From: Chryseobacterium gleum
GTDB lineage: Bacteria; Bacteroidota; Bacteroidia; Flavobacteriales; BACL11
Direction of reading: 5' to 3'
Length of the DNA stretch: 64,000 nt
Assembly (NCBI GenBank): GCA_945865535.1
Contig: CAMBDW010000003.1
Location: 1-64,000 of the forward strand
The position numbers were made by a program, and so were the translations under genes. The notes beneath the pieces are model-generated. The model searched no databases. It saw only the letters and a program-made list of their open reading frames with translations, and had not been told where the DNA came from. This document shows positions 44,998 to 54,829 of the stretch, piece by piece. Each line of letters opens with the position of its first letter. Position 1 is the stretch's first letter.

Positions 44998-46935
44998 TTA
45001 GCCAACTTGAGATACTAGCTTGTTTGCCAATACTTCATGTACGGTTGCTATAATTGCATTCACATCATATTTACAATCATGATGCAGTTCTTCCTGACTA
45101 CCATGATGGATAAATTCATCAGGAATACCCAGTCTTTTTACAGCTGTTTGATAATTATTATTTGCCATAAATTCTAGTATTGCAGAACCGAATCCCCCTT
45201 GTAAGCATCCATCTTCTATAGTAATAATAGTATTAAATTTTTTGAATATTGTGTGGAGTAATTTTTCATCAAGAGGCTTAACAAATCGCATATCGTAATG
45301 GGCAATATTTAAGCCTTCTTTTTCAAAAGTTTCTTGTGCACTTAATACAAAATTACCAGGATGCCCAAATGATAAAATAGCAATTTCTTCTCCATCTTTT
45401 ATTTTTCTACCCACTCCAATTTCAAGTTCTTCAAAAGGAGTTTTCCAATCTAACATAACTCCATTTCCTCTAGGGTATCTTATTGAAAAAGGACCCTGGT
45501 TTGGAAGTTGTGCAGTATACATTAAGTTGCGTAACTCTTGCTCGTTCATTGGAGAAGAAACAATCATATTTGGGATGCACCTAAAAAACGCAATATCAAA
45601 AGCCCCATGATGGGTGGCCCCATCAGCCCCCACAAGCCCTCCTCTATCAAGACAAAACACAACATTTAAGTTTTGAAGAGCGACATCATGTATTACTTGG
45701 TCATAGGCTCTCTGCATAAAAGAAGAATAGATATTGCAAAATGGCAATTTGCCTTGTGTTGCCATTCCAGCAGAGAAGGTTACGGCATGCTGCTCGGCAA
45801 TACCAACATCATAGGTTCTATTAGGCATTTCGGCCATCATTTTATTTAAGGAGCTTCCGGTTAACATTGCTGGAGTTACACCCACTATATTTTCATTTTC
45901 TTTAGCAAGTTCAATAATTGTTTCTCCAAACACATCTTGGTATTTTGGGGGTGTTTTTTTGGTTTTATTCTTTATAATTTCTCCAGTTTCTTTATCAAAA
46001 ATACCAGGAGCGTGCCAAGTAGTAGAATCTCCCTTTTCAGCTGGTATAAACCCCTTCCCCTTTACAGTTAGGCAGTGCAATATTTTAGGTCCGGGAATAT
46101 TTTTCAAATCGTTTAGTATCTCCGCTACATGTTTTGCATCATGCCCATCAATTGGGCCAAAATATCTAAAATTTAATGATTCAAAATAATTACTTTCTCC
46201 AAGTAAAGTTGTCTTCACGGCTCCCTCAACTTTTTTGGCTATTTTCTGGGCGTTAGGGCCAAACTGACTAATTTTACCTAGCACTTTCCAAATTTTATTT
46301 CTTGCTCTATTATACGTTTTTGAAGTAGAAATATCGGCTAAATATTCTTTTAATGCTCCAACAGCTGGATCAATTGACATGCAATTATCATTTAAGATAA
46401 CAAGTAAATTAGTATTTTCTACTCCCGCATGATTTAACCCTTCAAAAGCTATTCCTGCTGTCATTGACCCATCTCCTATTACAGCAATATGTTGTTTTGT
46501 GTTATCTCCATTACTTTTTGACGCAATTGCCATTCCTAGCGCTGCAGAAATAGAAGTGGAGGCATGTCCTACTCCAAAAGTATCGTAAACACTCTCACTT
46601 CTTTTTGGGAAACCGCTTAATCCTCCTTTAATTCTATTGCTTGAGAACTGTTCTTTTCTGCCAGTTAAGATCTTGTGCCCATAAGCCTGATGTCCAACAT
46701 CCCAAACTAATTGATCGTTAGGGGTGTTAAAAACATAATGCAAAGCAACGGTTAGCTCAACAACACCAAGACTTGCTCCAAAATGCCCCCCCTTTTCGGA
46801 TACAATATCAATTATATATTGTCTTAGCTCTGAGCAAACCTGTTCTAATTGACTTAGATTCAATTTTCTTAAGTCCGCAGGGCTGTTAATTTGGCTTAAT
46901 AATTCGCCTTGAGGGTATTTTTCACTAATATTCAT
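44998..46935 (-). CDS. dxs: 1-deoxy-D-xylulose-5-phosphate synthase
   Basis: 645 residues from the ATG at 46935. A GTG three codons upstream shares its first base with the promoter box and is rejected. The thiamine-diphosphate motif GDGSMTAGIAFEGLNHAG (about 155-172), the HHGAFD and LDRGGLVGADGATHHG segments and the transketolase C-terminal domain are intact. It joins pyruvate and glyceraldehyde 3-phosphate, the first MEP step. Its promoter is one of the best in the window. It is divergent from the MltD-like gene. Confidence 0.96.
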   Translation of the reverse strand: MNISEKYPQGELLSQINSPADLRKLNLSQLEQVCSELRQYIIDIVSEKGGHFGASLGVVELTVALHYVFNTPNDQLVWDVGHQAYGHKILTGRKEQFSSNRIKGGLSGFPKRSESVYDTFGVGHASTSISAALGMAIASKSNGDNTKQHIAVIGDGSMTAGIAFEGLNHAGVENTNLLVILNDNCMSIDPAVGALKEYLADISTSKTYNRARNKIWKVLGKISQFGPNAQKIAKKVEGAVKTTLLGESNYFESLNFRYFGPIDGHDAKHVAEILNDLKNIPGPKILHCLTVKGKGFIPAEKGDSTTWHAPGIFDKETGEIIKNKTKKTPPKYQDVFGETIIELAKENENIVGVTPAMLTGSSLNKMMAEMPNRTYDVGIAEQHAVTFSAGMATQGKLPFCNIYSSFMQRAYDQVIHDVALQNLNVVFCLDRGGLVGADGATHHGAFDIAFFRCIPNMIVSSPMNEQELRNLMYTAQLPNQGPFSIRYPRGNGVMLDWKTPFEELEIGVGRKIKDGEEIAILSFGHPGNFVLSAQETFEKEGLNIAHYDMRFVKPLDEKLLHTIFKKFNTIITIEDGCLQGGFGSAILEFMANNNYQTAVKRLGIPDEFIHHGSQEELHHDCKYDVNAIIATVHEVLANKLVSQVG

Positions 46936-46943
46936 AAAGCGCA

Positions 46944-46971
46944 CAAAGATACAAAATCGTTACTAGTGCAA
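46944..46971 (-). promoter_or_regulatory. Promoter of dxs (TTG-N17-TATCTTTG)
   Basis: On the minus strand TTG (46969-46971) precedes TATCTTTG (46944-46951) by 17 nt, a full consensus match. The ATG is 8 nt after the box, so the leader is minimal. Confidence 0.7.
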
Positions 46972-47058
46972 AATTAATACTATTCGTTAACAAACTAGCG
47001 TTAATAATTGAATACTTTTATGCGTGTGGTTAATGAAATTTTTTATCAATTTTAGTTT

Positions 47059-48378
47059 GTGAAAAAAGTTTTGATTTTGATTTTTAGTTTTAATGTTTTT
47101 TTAGCATATGCTGGGGATACGTTACGATATGATTCTGTTGATACCTTACTGATTGTTAATGAAGAAATTCAGGTTGAAAAAATCAATTCTCCTGTAAATA
47201 TTTATAAAGAACGATTAAGAATCCTAGATGCTAATTCACCAATGGATTTGGCTTACGATGAAAAAGTTCAAGTGTTTATCGATAGTTATTTGGGCAGAAA
47301 TAAGTCGTTAATTTCTAGAATGCAAGGGCTGAAAGAATTGTATTTCCCCTTGTTTGAACAACAATTAGACAAGTATAACTTGCCTTTAGAGCTTAAATAT
47401 TTGGCAATTGTAGAATCTGCATTAAATCCTAGAGCCAAATCACGTTCTGGAGCTACTGGTTTGTGGCAATTTATGTATTTAACAGGCAAAGAATTCGATT
47501 TAGAAGTTACCTCTTATATGGATGAAAGACAAGACCCCTTAAAATCTACTCAAGCTGCTTGCAAATATTTTTTAGAGCTACATGCTATGTTTGGGGATTG
47601 GAATTTGGTATTAGCCGCTTATAATGGAGGCCCAGGATATTTACAAAGAAAAATCAATTCTGTAGGCTCTAATGATTTTTGGGAGCTATACCCTCACCTA
47701 AGAGAAGAAACAAGAAATTATGTCCCTTCTTTTATAGCCTTAAATTATGCCATGAACTATGCTAAGGAGCATGATATATCAACAAAACCTATTGATATAA
47801 ATTTTACTAAAACAGATACAATTACAATAAAAAAACAAGTAGATATAAGCACGCTTTCCCAAATGCTATCTCTTAATAAGGAAACTATAAGCTATCTTAA
47901 TCCATGTTTTAAAGTAGATATTTTTCCGATAAATGCTATTTTAGTTTTGCCAACTTTTGCTATAAACGATTTTTTGAATAATGAGCAGGTTAATTATGCT
48001 TTTATTGATTCAGTAGATGCTAAAAAACTCTTAATTGATGAAGAACAAGTTGTCTATATTGTTAAAAAAGGAGATTATTTAGGAAGAATTGCTAAAGAAT
48101 ACGGAGTTAAATTATTTGAGCTGAGAGAATGGAATAAGCTTGAAAATACAGATTTATCTGTTGGAGATAAATTAATTATTTATGTTAAAAAGAACCCAGA
48201 AATTTCTAAACAAGAGGAAAAAACTGTAATAAATGAGTATATCGTTCAGCCGGGCGATACTCTATGGGGGATCGCTCAAAAGCATGAAGGAATAAGTGTT
48301 TGGGAAATAAAATCACTTAATAATTTGGAAAGCGATACGCTTAAACCAGGAACTAAAATTATTTTACCTACAACTTAA
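47059..48378 (+). CDS. MltD-like lytic transglycosylase with two LysM domains
   Basis: 439 residues, GTG start, signal peptide about 1-18 (ending AYAG). The SLT domain (about 108-225) has the catalytic Glu in VESALNPRAKSRSGATGLWQFM and the downstream AAYNGGPGYLQRKI. Two LysM domains follow (about 333-378 and 393-438), which bind N-acetylglucosamine chains. It should cut glycan strands to anhydro-muropeptides during wall growth. The next gene overlaps by one base (TAATG). Confidence 0.92.
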   Translation: MKKVLILIFSFNVFLAYAGDTLRYDSVDTLLIVNEEIQVEKINSPVNIYKERLRILDANSPMDLAYDEKVQVFIDSYLGRNKSLISRMQGLKELYFPLFEQQLDKYNLPLELKYLAIVESALNPRAKSRSGATGLWQFMYLTGKEFDLEVTSYMDERQDPLKSTQAACKYFLELHAMFGDWNLVLAAYNGGPGYLQRKINSVGSNDFWELYPHLREETRNYVPSFIALNYAMNYAKEHDISTKPIDINFTKTDTITIKKQVDISTLSQMLSLNKETISYLNPCFKVDIFPINAILVLPTFAINDFLNNEQVNYAFIDSVDAKKLLIDEEQVVYIVKKGDYLGRIAKEYGVKLFELREWNKLENTDLSVGDKLIIYVKKNPEISKQEEKTVINEYIVQPGDTLWGIAQKHEGISVWEIKSLNNLESDTLKPGTKIILPTT

Positions 48379-49271
48379 TGAGATTTTTTTTTCTCGCTTT
48401 TTTAGTTTTTATTGGCTGTACTGAAGAAAGCAAAACATTACCCCATTCTACAGGAGAAAATTCAGAAGTTATTTTTGTAGTAGATGATGCATTATGGGAA
48501 AATTCAGTTGATAGCTTGGCGAAGAATACATTTGGGGCAACAATTGAAGGTATCAGTCAAGCAGAATCGTTGTTTAGAATTGTTCAAATAAGCCATAGTG
48601 AATTCAAATCCATACTAAAAACACATACAAATATTGTAATAGTCTCAGAAGGAGTTAAAAAATCCAGTCAAAAAGATAAATGGGCAACCGGTCAATTTGT
48701 TGCTCAATTAATTTGGGAGAATAATCCTCAAAAATTACTAAAAGAACTTATAGAGCTAAGAACAATTTTTGTTGTAAAAGAAGTAAAATCAATAAAAAAT
48801 TCTTTTGAGAAATCATCTCAAAAAAATATTGAAAAAACACTTTTAAGTAATTTTGGAATTGAGTGTATTGTCCCAAAAGAATATCAGATAATTAAAAACG
48901 ATAGCACTTTGTTTTGGGCGAATTACGACCCTCCTAAATCAGATGAAATAAAAAATATTTTTACATTTTCATTTGTCCCAAAAACCGCAAATTTACAAGC
49001 TGAAGTGCTCTATAAAACAGATAGTATTTTTGCAAAATATCTTGTAGGAGCAAAAGAAGGAAGCTATGCACGAATAGAACCAGCATACCCCCCTTATTAT
49101 GTTGAAAATACTTATAGAGGACTTTGGAAACTAGAGCATGGGTTTATGGGGGGGCCGCTGCTTATTAAAACCTACTTTGTAAAAAATAAAATAGTTGTAA
49201 ATGTAGGAATTGTATTTGCGCCTCAGAGCCGTAAAAGAAAGTTCATAAAAGAGTTTGAAGCTATTTTATAA
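48378..49271 (+). CDS. DUF4837 lipoprotein
   Basis: 297 residues. Lipoprotein signal with Cys at 14 (VFIGC). The core matches DUF4837, a Bacteroidota family of unknown function: EVIFVVDDALWENSVDSLAKNTFGATIEGISQAESLF, IVPKEYQIIKNDSTLFWANYDPP and PYYVENTYRGLWKLEHGFMGGPLLIKTYF. It is translationally coupled to the MltD-like gene, which suggests a wall or outer-membrane role. The last 11 bp overlap the convergent T9SS gene. Confidence 0.85.
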   Translation: MRFFFLAFLVFIGCTEESKTLPHSTGENSEVIFVVDDALWENSVDSLAKNTFGATIEGISQAESLFRIVQISHSEFKSILKTHTNIVIVSEGVKKSSQKDKWATGQFVAQLIWENNPQKLLKELIELRTIFVVKEVKSIKNSFEKSSQKNIEKTLLSNFGIECIVPKEYQIIKNDSTLFWANYDPPKSDEIKNIFTFSFVPKTANLQAEVLYKTDSIFAKYLVGAKEGSYARIEPAYPPYYVENTYRGLWKLEHGFMGGPLLIKTYFVKNKIVVNVGIVFAPQSRKRKFIKEFEAIL

Positions 49272-51780
49272 CTAACTTCTCTCTTTTTATAATGCCATTA
49301 CTCTCTAGCTCTACAATGTAACATCCTTTTGCCAGACTAGAAACGCTAATTGTTTTTGATGTTGTCTCAATAACCTTCTGGCCTGTGAGGGTAAAAATAC
49401 TAACATTAATACTGCTGGTATTGGAGCTGATAGTTATTTTATCATTTGCTGGATTAGGATAAATAATATAGTCTAGCTTTTGTACTTCATTAGTACTTAC
49501 ACTAGATAAAGTATTCAATGGGCTTTCCCAAATTCCTCTCCCATATGTTGCCGCACTAATAGTTCCCTCATCATAATGAATTTCTAATTCTTTTACAATA
49601 ACATTAGGCAAACCGTCATTAAAAGGAATCCATTCCGTCATTGTATTATTTTTGTAATAAACCCCAACATCAGTTCCTATATACAAATCATCATTAGCCC
49701 CACCTTGATAAACAATGCAATTTACTGGCAATTCAGGAAGATTGCTGCCAGAGATATTTGTCCAACTACTACCCGCATTATTGGTTTCGTAAACTTTATG
49801 AATGTTGTTGTAATCAGAGAAAGTAACCCAAGCTCTATCGGGATTATTTGTAGCAACCGCAATATCAGTCATGTTATAATTTGCAAGACCTGGCTTTATG
49901 TAAGTCCAACTTAGCCCAGCATCTTTAGTTACTTTAATTTTACTGTAAGAAGCGGCATAAATATAATTTTCATCAGAAGGGGCTAAGGCTATTGACTGAA
50001 TCTCTGCTCCGCCAGTTACACCATATGAAATAGAATCCCAAATCATACCACCAGTTGTAGAGCGATATACTTCATTATATCCAACTACAATTAAATTGTT
50101 ATTTACTGCATGCATTTCATAAGGAGTATTCCAAGGTCCTTCATAACTTACAGGTTTTATATTATCCCAATTATAGCCTCCGTTATAGGACTTGCTCAAA
50201 CCTCCATATTGTGATTCAGAGTATATAATTTCTTCATCATAGTGATCTATGGCACATTCCATTCCATCTGATCCCCGAATAGCATCCCATGTTGCGTTTG
50301 TTAGCATTTCCGTACCATTATCTTGGGCCCCAGCAACTAATCTATTTGGATTAGATTTCGATAAACCTAAATTATAGAATTGAGCAATTTCTAAGCCATC
50401 AGAAATATCTATCCATTTATTGAGACTCTGCATATATTTATAAAATCCCCCATCATTTCCAGCATAAGCAACATGAGTATGAGGGTTGAATTCAAAAGCG
50501 TGTTGATCTACATGCATGTATGAATAGTTAGATCCACTACCGCTGCTAGCATCAATATCCCAATTAATACCACCATCATCTGATCGCCAAATATTAATTC
50601 CCCCTACATACACTATGTTCTCATTATCTGTTGCTACCCCTAGACTTAAATCGTACCATGACTGACCGCCAGTACCCGCCCCGTCAGTTTCCCAACATAA
50701 AATGTTAGGCGTACTAGACTGTATCACCCAAGTATCTCCAGCATCAGAAGACTTATATAGACCATGAAAACTATAATCAGAAGCAGAATAAACCGCATAA
50801 ATTACTTCAGGATTAGCGGGCGTTACAGCAATTAAAGGACGGTATCTACTGCCGATCATTCCATTGTTAATGTTGCTCCAGTTTGCTCCCCCATCGCTAG
50901 ATCTATAAATACTCGAACTACCATTAGATTGTTTGGCTGCATAAATAACATTAGAATTATCAGGCTTAAACTCAAGATCTCTCCATCTACCAGCAGGTGC
51001 TACTATTTGCCAAGAATTACCTGCATCAGCAGAAATCATAATATTGGAATTAGTAGCAGCAATTAAACTATCTGTATAGTTTGGATTAATGAGTACTTTA
51101 TTTACTGTTTTTGCTTGATCAACCGTATAGCTTAATCCTGTAGTATTCCAAGTGCTACCGCCATCAATAGATTTTAAAATCCCAATACTATAGGTGTCAG
51201 AAGCGTAAGCATCTCCAGTTACAATGTACATTATCTGACTGTTGTTAGGATCGATAGCAATATGAGAAACTCCTATTACTGGCAAATCATCTGTATTTGT
51301 TGTCCAATTACTACCTCCATCAGTTGATTTCCAAAGTCCGCCAGCAGGAGATCCTACCCAGATAATATCTGGGTCAATAGGATCGAATGCAATACAGTTT
51401 ACCCTCCCATTTCCTCTTCTTTTGCCGCTTGAGATGCTAATAGGGGTATTAATGGGTCCCAAAGACACCCAATTAGCAGCTGAAGATTGTTTGGCAGTGC
51501 TGTATTTTTCTTTCTCTTTTAGCCATTCAATATACAGTGCATTTGGATTAAAAGAGCCGTTATTTGAAACTCTTTCAGTAACAAAATCCATTGCTCGAGC
51601 ATAAGGCTTGTAGCCATTTCCTTTAGTGTAAGGGTGTATTGCTCGGTAATTTTCAAAAGCTTCAAATTTATCAGCTGTTGTAGGATTACTGTTTGTTTTA
51701 AGTAAATTTTCTTCCCAAATTTGTGCTGAAAGCGATAAGGAAGCAAATGTGGTTGCTAGTATTATATGGAGTTTTTTCAT
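49261..51780 (-). CDS. T9SS type A cargo protein with Asp-box (sortilin-like) repeats
   Basis: 839 residues from the ATG at 51780. An upstream in-frame start at 51810 is rejected because a TAnnTTTG box (51786-51793) falls between. Signal peptide about 1-19 (SLSAQ). The body carries about ten Asp-box repeats of the form SxDGGxxW (STDGGSNW, SIDGGSTW, SADAGNSW, SSDGGANW, SSDAGDTW, SDDGGINW and others), as in sialidases, glycosidases and sortilin-like propellers. Catalytic sialidase residues are not recognised. The C-terminus (about 768-839) is a type A T9SS signal (IIYPNPANDKITIS through KLVIK). Function beyond surface export unknown. Confidence 0.88.
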   Translation of the reverse strand: MKKLHIILATTFASLSLSAQIWEENLLKTNSNPTTADKFEAFENYRAIHPYTKGNGYKPYARAMDFVTERVSNNGSFNPNALYIEWLKEKEKYSTAKQSSAANWVSLGPINTPISISSGKRRGNGRVNCIAFDPIDPDIIWVGSPAGGLWKSTDGGSNWTTNTDDLPVIGVSHIAIDPNNSQIMYIVTGDAYASDTYSIGILKSIDGGSTWNTTGLSYTVDQAKTVNKVLINPNYTDSLIAATNSNIMISADAGNSWQIVAPAGRWRDLEFKPDNSNVIYAAKQSNGSSSIYRSSDGGANWSNINNGMIGSRYRPLIAVTPANPEVIYAVYSASDYSFHGLYKSSDAGDTWVIQSSTPNILCWETDGAGTGGQSWYDLSLGVATDNENIVYVGGINIWRSDDGGINWDIDASSGSGSNYSYMHVDQHAFEFNPHTHVAYAGNDGGFYKYMQSLNKWIDISDGLEIAQFYNLGLSKSNPNRLVAGAQDNGTEMLTNATWDAIRGSDGMECAIDHYDEEIIYSESQYGGLSKSYNGGYNWDNIKPVSYEGPWNTPYEMHAVNNNLIVVGYNEVYRSTTGGMIWDSISYGVTGGAEIQSIALAPSDENYIYAASYSKIKVTKDAGLSWTYIKPGLANYNMTDIAVATNNPDRAWVTFSDYNNIHKVYETNNAGSSWTNISGSNLPELPVNCIVYQGGANDDLYIGTDVGVYYKNNTMTEWIPFNDGLPNVIVKELEIHYDEGTISAATYGRGIWESPLNTLSSVSTNEVQKLDYIIYPNPANDKITISSNTSSINVSIFTLTGQKVIETTSKTISVSSLAKGCYIVELESNGIIKREKLVIK

Positions 51781-51785
51781 AGGTG

Positions 51786-51793
51786 CAAATATA
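51786..51793 (-). promoter_or_regulatory. -7 box (TATATTTG) of the Asp-box T9SS gene
   Basis: TAnnTTTG on the minus strand, only 5 nt before the ATG at 51780; leaderless-type arrangement. Confidence 0.5.
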
Positions 51794-51836
51794 GTAATTA
51801 GTTTTCGCATGATTTTACCTTTTAGATATGCAATGT

Positions 51837-54125
51837 TTAAAAAGTAGTATGTAGAGCAATAACAAAATTTCGCCCACTTGCACTTAAGCCAGAAGCAAAG
51901 GTTTTATAGTGGGCATCAAGAATGTTTTTGACTGCAAAAGTAAAGCTAATAGTGTTATCAATTTTATTGGTATAGGCTAAATTCAAGGTATACCAACTTG
52001 GATTGCCATCACTTGTAGCCTCAACTAAATTATCCACTCCGGCCTGATCATAATTTTCAGCTAATTTCCATCCATTGTAATGGGTGTAAAAATCAAATTT
52101 ATGCTGTTTTAATTGATAGCTAAAAGAAATTTTAGCATTAAATGGGGGAATATGTGCTAGGGGCTTATTGTCATTGGTCTCCCCTTTTAAATAATTGCAA
52201 TTAGCAGCTATTAAAAAATTATTACTAGGGGCAAAATCAGCTGATAAACTTGCCCCATTTATAGTGGCGCTCTCAATATTCTTATTCATTTGAATTCGCA
52301 TCATTTGCCCATCATAAAGCATGCTATCAGCCCCATTAAGAGTTCCATATTCTCTATTTATAGCATTTGAAATCTGGGTATTGAATAGTTGCATTTGTAT
52401 TTTTAAAGGACTAAGCAAATAATTAACAGAAAGTTCAAAATTATTAGCGTATTCAGGCTCAAGATTTGCATTTGGCACTACTACAGTTATATCATCTTTC
52501 GAAAAGATTTTACCAATATCATCAATATTTGGGTTTCTGAATCCTCCATAATAAGCAGCATTAATGGTTGTATTTCTTATAGGATTAAATGAAATCAATG
52601 CCGATTTAATAAAAGAAGTGTTGTTGTTTTCTATATCTTCAAAACTAAAAGTAGGGTTATTATATTTTGCTCGCAACTCACTGCTATTCCATCTTCCACC
52701 AAGCAACAAATCTAATTTTTTATTTAGAGGAAAATTAACTTGACTGTAAGCAAAAAAGTCTTCAATAGCACTTCCATCTTCTGGGTATCTTGTAGTGTTG
52801 TAAAAAGTGGAGTTGTTATTGCTCAGATTTGCAGTTGAAAATACTTGTTGATTTCTTGTTCCTATTCCGTAAGCTAATTTTATCTTCTGAATTTGTTTAT
52901 TGAAATCCATATTAAAATCATAGATTTTTACAGTTTCATTCCTATTGTTTAAGAGCTCTTCTCCAATTTTTTGGGTGTGTCGTGATTCATTTATGTTTTG
53001 AAAGGCTAGTGTAGTTTTTATATTATCGAAAGCAATGGTTTTATGTTCAGCAGTATAATTGATGCTTTGCAAAAATCTGATTTGAGGTCCGTAATACCAA
53101 TGTTTGTATTCAGGGATGCCTTCTTTTAAGTCGTTCATTTGATCAAAACGATAAATGTTTGATGATTTAGAGTATTGCGTATTTATTAGGAAACTATTTT
53201 TTTTATTGATTCTGTAGTTGCTCTTATGTAAAAAATCAGCCTGTGTATAGTTGGTATAAAGTTGTTCATTTTGATTTGTAGCCTCTTTTCCCCAATTTTC
53301 ATAGCCATGATTCCTGTTGTTACCCATTTTTAAATAAGCTGCTGACTTCAAAGAAAAAGCTGTTATGTTAGAGATTTTATTTGAGTAATAATTAGCTTGA
53401 AAGCTGGTGATGACAGCATTGCTACTGCTTTCAAATTGTTGATTAAAACGAATGCTATTTTTAGGCGTAGGCTTTTGAGTATTAAAAATCAAGGCACCAC
53501 CCATAGCACCATTTCCATACCCAACTGATGCCGGACCAGAAAGTAGACTAATCGACTGAATAAAAAAAGGATTTATTGTTGCTGAATTTTGTAAATGTCC
53601 GCTTCTATAAATAGCATTATTTAGCGGAATATCATCTACAATTAAAAGTAGCCGATTAGCTTCCATTCCCCTGTAGTTTGGACTGCCTCCCCCAACTTGA
53701 CTTTCTTGAACCACTACTGATGATTCGCTTGATAGTAAATCCGCTATTGATGTTTCAAGTTCATTAATTCCCATAGGAGTTATTGTGAATATTGGGTATT
53801 TTTCAGATATAGGTATTTTAATTACTTCACTTAGAATTACTTCAGGGAGAATGTTTGTTTTTTGGGACATATAAATAATCTTACCGATATTTTTTTTGAT
53901 AATTTTTTTAGTATTGTAAGAGATATGAGAGATTTCAACAATATCATCATCATTAAATGGGCTAATATCTATAACTCCTTTTTCGTCACTTACTGCTCCT
54001 GAGTTTTTAAAACTTAAATTAGCGTTTTCAATAGGAGTGTTTAGTAAACTATCTTTAATTATTACTATTTGCCCTAATAAGTCATTAGTATAAATTCCAA
54101 TTAGTAGTAAAAGCACTTTTCTCAT
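51837..54125 (-). CDS. TonB-dependent outer-membrane receptor
   Basis: 762 residues, signal peptide about 1-19. An N-terminal CarbopepD-like beta domain (about 20-95) precedes the plug (about 105-230; VVQESQVGGGSPNYRGMEANRLLLIVDDIPLNNAIYRSGHLQN) and the 22-strand barrel, ending in the aromatic ALHTTF. The plug sequence with SPNYRGMEANRLLLIVDDIPLNNA resembles haem or haemoglobin receptors, but no His pair confirms this. The substrate is unassigned. It overlaps recO by 4 bp. Confidence 0.88.
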   Translation of the reverse strand: MRKVLLLLIGIYTNDLLGQIVIIKDSLLNTPIENANLSFKNSGAVSDEKGVIDISPFNDDDIVEISHISYNTKKIIKKNIGKIIYMSQKTNILPEVILSEVIKIPISEKYPIFTITPMGINELETSIADLLSSESSVVVQESQVGGGSPNYRGMEANRLLLIVDDIPLNNAIYRSGHLQNSATINPFFIQSISLLSGPASVGYGNGAMGGALIFNTQKPTPKNSIRFNQQFESSSNAVITSFQANYYSNKISNITAFSLKSAAYLKMGNNRNHGYENWGKEATNQNEQLYTNYTQADFLHKSNYRINKKNSFLINTQYSKSSNIYRFDQMNDLKEGIPEYKHWYYGPQIRFLQSINYTAEHKTIAFDNIKTTLAFQNINESRHTQKIGEELLNNRNETVKIYDFNMDFNKQIQKIKLAYGIGTRNQQVFSTANLSNNNSTFYNTTRYPEDGSAIEDFFAYSQVNFPLNKKLDLLLGGRWNSSELRAKYNNPTFSFEDIENNNTSFIKSALISFNPIRNTTINAAYYGGFRNPNIDDIGKIFSKDDITVVVPNANLEPEYANNFELSVNYLLSPLKIQMQLFNTQISNAINREYGTLNGADSMLYDGQMMRIQMNKNIESATINGASLSADFAPSNNFLIAANCNYLKGETNDNKPLAHIPPFNAKISFSYQLKQHKFDFYTHYNGWKLAENYDQAGVDNLVEATSDGNPSWYTLNLAYTNKIDNTISFTFAVKNILDAHYKTFASGLSASGRNFVIALHTTF

Positions 54126-54829
54126 TGCCTTAATGTTTCAATTATTAAATGTGATGTAATACTATCAAGATTGTAGTGATGTAACTTGTAGTAGTATAGT
54201 AGATCTTTTAAGAGCTCTGATTTTTGCTCTTGAGGTATTATCACTGCATTGTTGTTTAGCAGATTTTTTAAATAACTTGTTTTTTCTTGATCAAGGCACA
54301 TTTTAGGGGAATTTATTTTGTTACAAAACTCACCACTCTCAAGGTTAAAAAAAAGATTATTTATTTCAGCTGAAGATGGATAAAATCCAAGAAATTGGGA
54401 TAAATTAAGTAAATATTTTAGAGCAAAATTAGGATCAGTTTTTTCACAATTGTAAAGCTTACTAGTGGTGTCCCAAATAAAATTAAAAAGCAGGTTATTT
54501 TGCTCATTTTCTTGCAAGACTTTTGAGCTTACTTCTGCAACAAAAAAGCTAATGAAGCTTTTGTGTATTTTATTTGTTTTGATTTCAAAATTAGCCCCAA
54601 CAGTTATATCTCCTAAGTATTGTAATGATTGTTTAGTATTAAAACTAGCATTAATATTTAAAAGCTTAAGAGGCTCGAAATAGCTTAGTTTCTTTTTTGA
54701 ATTTTTTGAACGAACCCCTTTTACAATAAATGTTTGAAGCCCTTTTTCTTCCGTAAGAATTTTACTAATTATTGAACTTTCGCCTTGCTTGATATATGTT
54801 AGCGAAATTGCCCGACTTTTATATTTCAT
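54122..54829 (-). CDS. recO: DNA repair protein RecO
   Basis: 235 residues. The N-terminal OB-fold (YKSRAISLTYIKQGESSIISKILTEEKGLQTFIVKGVRSKNSKKKLSYFEPLKLLNI) is the RecO family start, followed by a helical C-terminal domain. RecO helps RecA load on SSB-coated single-stranded DNA in the RecFOR pathway. It abuts porZ (0 bp) and overlaps the TonB receptor gene by 4 bp, so the three are co-transcribed. Confidence 0.88.
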   Translation of the reverse strand: MKYKSRAISLTYIKQGESSIISKILTEEKGLQTFIVKGVRSKNSKKKLSYFEPLKLLNINASFNTKQSLQYLGDITVGANFEIKTNKIHKSFISFFVAEVSSKVLQENEQNNLLFNFIWDTTSKLYNCEKTDPNFALKYLLNLSQFLGFYPSSAEINNLFFNLESGEFCNKINSPKMCLDQEKTSYLKNLLNNNAVIIPQEQKSELLKDLLYYYKLHHYNLDSITSHLIIETLRQ